This document shows positions 61,621-64,000 of a stretch of DNA of 64,000 nucleotides, piece after piece. This DNA is from Bacteroidota bacterium (GTDB taxonomy: Bacteria > Bacteroidota > Bacteroidia > Chitinophagales > Chitinophagaceae). A model generated the notes under the pieces. The model was given only the letters and a program-made list of their open reading frames with translations, did not search any database and had not been told where the DNA came from. The position numbers were made by a program, and so were the translations under genes. The stretch spans positions 45,194 to 109,193 of the forward strand of contig SYIK01000017.1 of assembly GCA_005798905.1 (NCBI GenBank), given 5' to 3'. Position 1 is the stretch's first letter, and every line of letters begins with the position of its first letter.

Positions 61621-62682
61621 ATGAGTACAAACAAAAAGGGGCCAACTGAAATCCATTTCAATTTCATGCTCAAGGCCAGCCGAGCATACCATAATGGTGA
61701 ATCCCCCATCGTGTTCCGAGTCATTTACCGAGCACAACGCAAAGATGTATTCACTGGTCTTACATGTCCGCGTGAAATGTGGATGAAAGAAGGAAGAATG
61801 GTGAATTATAAACACCATGCTGCTAGTTCAATCAATCACCAGATTCATAAAATACTTGCCAACGCTGAACATCACTTTAATAGATTGAAATTTAAAACTC
61901 TACAGGACTTCTTATTGAAAGAAACTTCCGACTTGATTATTGAAGATAAAGGCGACAATGTATTTGAGGGTGTTGCAATGCCAACAGCTATTACATTTTT
62001 CATAAATAAACCAAATCCTAATGACGTAAATTGGGAAGATTTATTTGTAACAAATCCGATTTCAAAGAAAATGAAATCGAACACTAAACTACTTGGTGAT
62101 ATTTCAAAAATTCAAAGAGGTTTAGAGATTGGCAAAGACAAAACCTTAAAAACAAAGACCAAATTCCAATTGATTACAGGTGAAGACATTGAAAAATATA
62201 ATGTTAAGAACATAAGATTTATCGACCAAGAAACGTATGATGAATTTATAAAGGGCGATTTAGATTATTTTAAAAAGGAAAGAGTATTAATTAGAGAAAC
62301 TGGTTCTTCAATTACTTGCGTTTATTTAGATAAATTACTTTTATCAACTCGGTCATTATATTCAATAATTCCAAACAAAGGCATCTCTCCCAAATTTATA
62401 ATAGCGGTTCTTTGCAGCAAATTGACGCAGTTTTTCTATCAATCTGAATTCAAAGCAGACACAGATGTATTTCCAAAAATTAGAATTGCACAAGTAAAGA
62501 AAATACCAATAAAGGTTATTTCTGAAAAGGAACAAACTCCATTCATTAATTTGGTTGACAAAATCATTTCACTAAAACAACAAGACAAAGACAGCAGCGA
62601 ACAGGAAAAGAAAATTGACGAATTAGTTTATAAACTTTACGATATAACAATAGACGAAGTAAAAATTATAGAAACAAAATAA
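61621..62682 (+). CDS. Chimera: tyrosine-integrase arm-binding domain fused to restriction-modification specificity domain
   Basis: An intact 353-residue frame made of two unrelated parts. Residues 1 to about 85-95 match the N-terminal arm-DNA-binding domain of Bacteroidota tyrosine recombinases (SPIVFRVIYRAQRKDVFTGL, then CPREMWMKEG). The catalytic integrase domain (Arg...His...Arg...Tyr) is missing. From about residue 100 the protein resembles the C-terminal TaqI/Eco57I-type specificity region of type IIG enzymes (DKGDNVFEGVAMPTAITFF, KERVLIRETGSSITCVYLD, KIDELVYKLYDITIDEVKII). The methyltransferase NPPY part is absent. Probably a non-functional remnant of two overlapping integrations; a DNA-binding product cannot be excluded. 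Confidence 0.7.
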   Translation: MSTNKKGPTEIHFNFMLKASRAYHNGESPIVFRVIYRAQRKDVFTGLTCPREMWMKEGRMVNYKHHAASSINHQIHKILANAEHHFNRLKFKTLQDFLLKETSDLIIEDKGDNVFEGVAMPTAITFFINKPNPNDVNWEDLFVTNPISKKMKSNTKLLGDISKIQRGLEIGKDKTLKTKTKFQLITGEDIEKYNVKNIRFIDQETYDEFIKGDLDYFKKERVLIRETGSSITCVYLDKLLLSTRSLYSIIPNKGISPKFIIAVLCSKLTQFFYQSEFKADTDVFPKIRIAQVKKIPIKVISEKEQTPFINLVDKIISLKQQDKDSSEQEKKIDELVYKLYDITIDEVKIIETK

Positions 62683-62788
62683 ACAGACAAGGACATTGCA
62701 AACTCGACACGACAGACCATTGACCGAAAGACGGGCAGCCACTAACACGGGTTTGGCAAAAGTGGCGGTTCAGTGCTGCTAAAGAGGG
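62683..62788. repeat. Palindromic element following the chimeric gene
   Basis: GCCACT (62738-62743) pairs with AGTGGC (62761-62766) across a 17-nt loop. A longer-range pair is ACTAAC (62741-62746) with GTTAGT (62788-62793). The unit lies just after a restriction-modification gene end and contains GC-rich segments unlike the flanks. It resembles the palindromic units that follow cargo genes in Bacteroidota genomic islands, but no family is identified. Confidence 0.4.
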
Positions 62789-62998
62789 TTAGTTACTGGG
62801 GATGTAAGGCACTATCCCATCTTTTTCCATTTGTTTAAGTTCTTTAACTATTTCTTCTTCCTCTTCGTTTTCTGGAGGTCTTCCGTTCATTAACTCCATT
62901 AATTGTTTTTCGTCCTCATCAAGAGGGTAGGGATATGGGTTAGATTCTAAATCATCAAGTTCTGAATCATCCATAGGTTCGAAATCGTCTTCTTTCAT
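62789..62998 (-). CDS. Very acidic small protein of unknown function
   Basis: A 69-residue protein dominated by Asp and Glu (about 25 of 69), for example DEDEKQLMELMNGRPPENEEEEE. It ends DGIVPYIPSN. No transmembrane segment and no family recognised. Such acidity is typical of some antitoxins, immunity proteins and DNA-mimic proteins, but nothing specific supports any of these. It lies 57 bp downstream of the truncated gene at 63056 on the same strand and may be its operon partner. Confidence 0.55.
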   Translation of the reverse strand: MKEDDFEPMDDSELDDLESNPYPYPLDEDEKQLMELMNGRPPENEEEEEIVKELKQMEKDGIVPYIPSN

Positions 62999-63055
62999 AT
63001 TATTTGTTATTTAGTTTCTAATATTAAATATAATTTTTTAAACTATTGTATCTAT

Positions 63056-63330
63056 TTAAGCATACCAACTTTGGTAAACACCATCTACACCGGATGTATA
63101 ATTACTTAAATAACCTTTGTGTCTTGATTTAACATTGAAAGATGGGTTACCTCTCCAAGATGTTACAATAATTCTTTTTTTAAAAGGATTGTTAATAAAA
63201 TGATTTATTTGTGGAATAACAAAAGCACTCATAGAACTATATCCGCTTGGTTGGTTATCTCTAAATTTACCACTTATTTCTTGAATATCAATGGATGTAG
63301 GAGCCGGCACGATTTCTTCTGGGACGCTTT
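63056..63330 (-). pseudogene. 3' remnant of an unknown gene cut by an IS insertion
   Basis: The minus-strand frame is open up to about 63418, but the part before roughly 63330 is the reverse of IS transposase coding sequence. The native remnant ends with INHFINNPFKKRIIVTSWRG, NPSFNVKSRHKGYLSNYTSG and VDGVYQSWYA. The 5' part is missing and replaced by the IS. I do not recognise the family; a toxin or surface protein C-terminus is possible. The boundary at 63330 is approximate. Confidence 0.45.
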
Positions 63331-63860
63331 GATCAAAACAACGTGATGATAGCTTTTTACGTAAACGACGCCTATAATGGAGAAGGTATGCAAGGATTAA
63401 AGCCCAAGTACAAAACAATTGATCCGGCTGTTCGGCAGTTGGAGGTTGAAAACGAACGGTTAAAAAGAATCATTGCCAAGCAAGCCTTGGAGATTGATTT
63501 TAAAGATGAGCTTTTAAAAAAAAGCCATTGAGTGTAACGGATAAGCGTATTTGTGTTGCTAATTTTATTGGTCAGCACAAAACAAGTTCTTTGATAAGGT
63601 GGAGTAGTTTGTCGGCCAGTAGTTACTACTATCAAAGCAAGCTCGGTAAACGTGGCAGGAGCCCTTCTTCACATACATTGTTGACGGATGGCAATATTAT
63701 TAGTAATGAAAGTATCGTAATTGCCATACGGTTTATTTTGGCAGAAGAATTTGTATGTTTTGGGTATGATAAAATAACGGATGACTTGAGAGCGAATCAA
63801 TTTATCATCAATCCTAAAAAAACGTACCGTTTGATGAAAGAACACAAACTGTTATGCGGT
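63330..63860 (+). mobile_element. Partial IS3-family insertion sequence
   Basis: A fragment of an IS3-family element. The orfA end is readable up to 63531: GEGMQGLKPKYKTIDPAVRQ, then LEVENERLKRIIAKQALEID. An A8 slippery run lies at 63516-63523, and orfB continues in the -1 frame from about 63520: SVTDKRICVANFIGQHKTSS, then ASSYYYQSK and FILAEEFVCFGYDKITDDLR. orfB is cut within the early HTH_21-type part, near 63855, before the DDE catalytic domain. The orfA N-terminus is also missing. So the element is truncated at both ends and cannot transpose by itself. Confidence 0.8.
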
Positions 63861-64000
63861 TTTAGAATTACAGAGGATTCAAAAAATAAATTATGGTTAG
63901 CAACTTTCAATGGTGTTACTTGTTTACAACCTGATGGAGAAATAACGAATCACTTGAAGGAAAACGTTGGACCAAACAAATTTTTTACTCATGTTGTAGA
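63856..64000 (+). CDS. Two-component-type beta-propeller sensor fragment fused to the IS frame (partial)
   Basis: In frame with IS orfB, the sequence from about 63856 reads FRITEDSKNKLWLATFNGV and TCLQPDGEITNHLKENVG. This is a two-component regulator propeller repeat as found in hybrid sensors of Bacteroidota. The gene runs off the window. The start of its native part is not visible, so its true 5' end is either lost or replaced by the IS. Only the first one to two repeats are within the window. Confidence 0.6.

Overview
The window looks like a chromosomal segment of a low-GC (roughly mid-30s %) member of the Bacteroidota, probably in or near the Chitinophagaceae/Sphingobacteriia. This rests on SusC/SusD-type outer-membrane genes, the gliding lipoprotein GldD, a C-terminal gliding/T9SS-type domain, an S46 dipeptidyl peptidase, genes without visible Shine-Dalgarno sequences, and repeated matches to the Bacteroidota sigma-A promoter (TTTG, 17-21 bp, TAnnTTTG). 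The family placement is inference; the phylum is close to certain.

Layout. 1-2.8 kb: translation operon rplM-rpsI-rpsB-tsf (minus strand; tsf is cut by the window edge), with a structured leader. 3.1-9 kb: ligA, asd, a secreted lamin-tail/gliding-domain protein and a PfkB kinase. 9.2-14.7 kb: phenylacetate (paa) operon paaE-A-B-C-D-G-I-Y. 14.7-19.5 kb: obgE, a YbjQ-like protein, an S46 peptidase and a dipeptide epimerase, the last two probably acting one after the other in peptide use. 19.5-24.6 kb: gldD-mutY facing HU, a TPR protein, a 29-residue mS38/COX24-like protein and rng. 24.7-30.5 kb: a SusC/SusD/lipoprotein uptake operon. 30.7-37.2 kb: a zinc peptidase, then radA, comFC, a glutathione peroxidase, holB and ricT. 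37.4-41.1 kb: a GH3/beta-lactamase fusion operon for envelope or muropeptide processing, with an overlooked 59-residue membrane protein. 41.2-49.7 kb: mutL, an SRPBCC protein, gcvT, a PadR-PspC envelope-stress pair with a clear operator, a frameshifted lipoprotein gene, and lipoproteins. 49.7-61.3 kb: asnS, a DUF4153 membrane protein, rho, mnmH, a RidA-family protein, recQ, kdsD-manC (sugar precursors for surface polysaccharide) and an exonuclease.

61.3-64 kb differs from the rest. After a tRNA-Phe gene with an unusual acceptor stem come an in-frame chimera of a tyrosine-integrase arm-binding domain with the specificity end of a restriction-modification enzyme, a palindromic element, a very acidic small protein, a truncated unknown gene, and an IS3-family fragment fused in frame to a sensor beta-propeller. 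This is an accessory region rearranged by mobile elements (or, less likely, an assembly misjoin) and is the best place to look for new biology.

I did not find a complete, clearly new defence or metabolic system. The strongest unexplained signals are the 61.3-64 kb chimeras, a compact GAAA-capped hairpin transcript near 31.7 kb, the leader region upstream of HU, the PadR operator, and the single-base frameshift near 47.53 kb.
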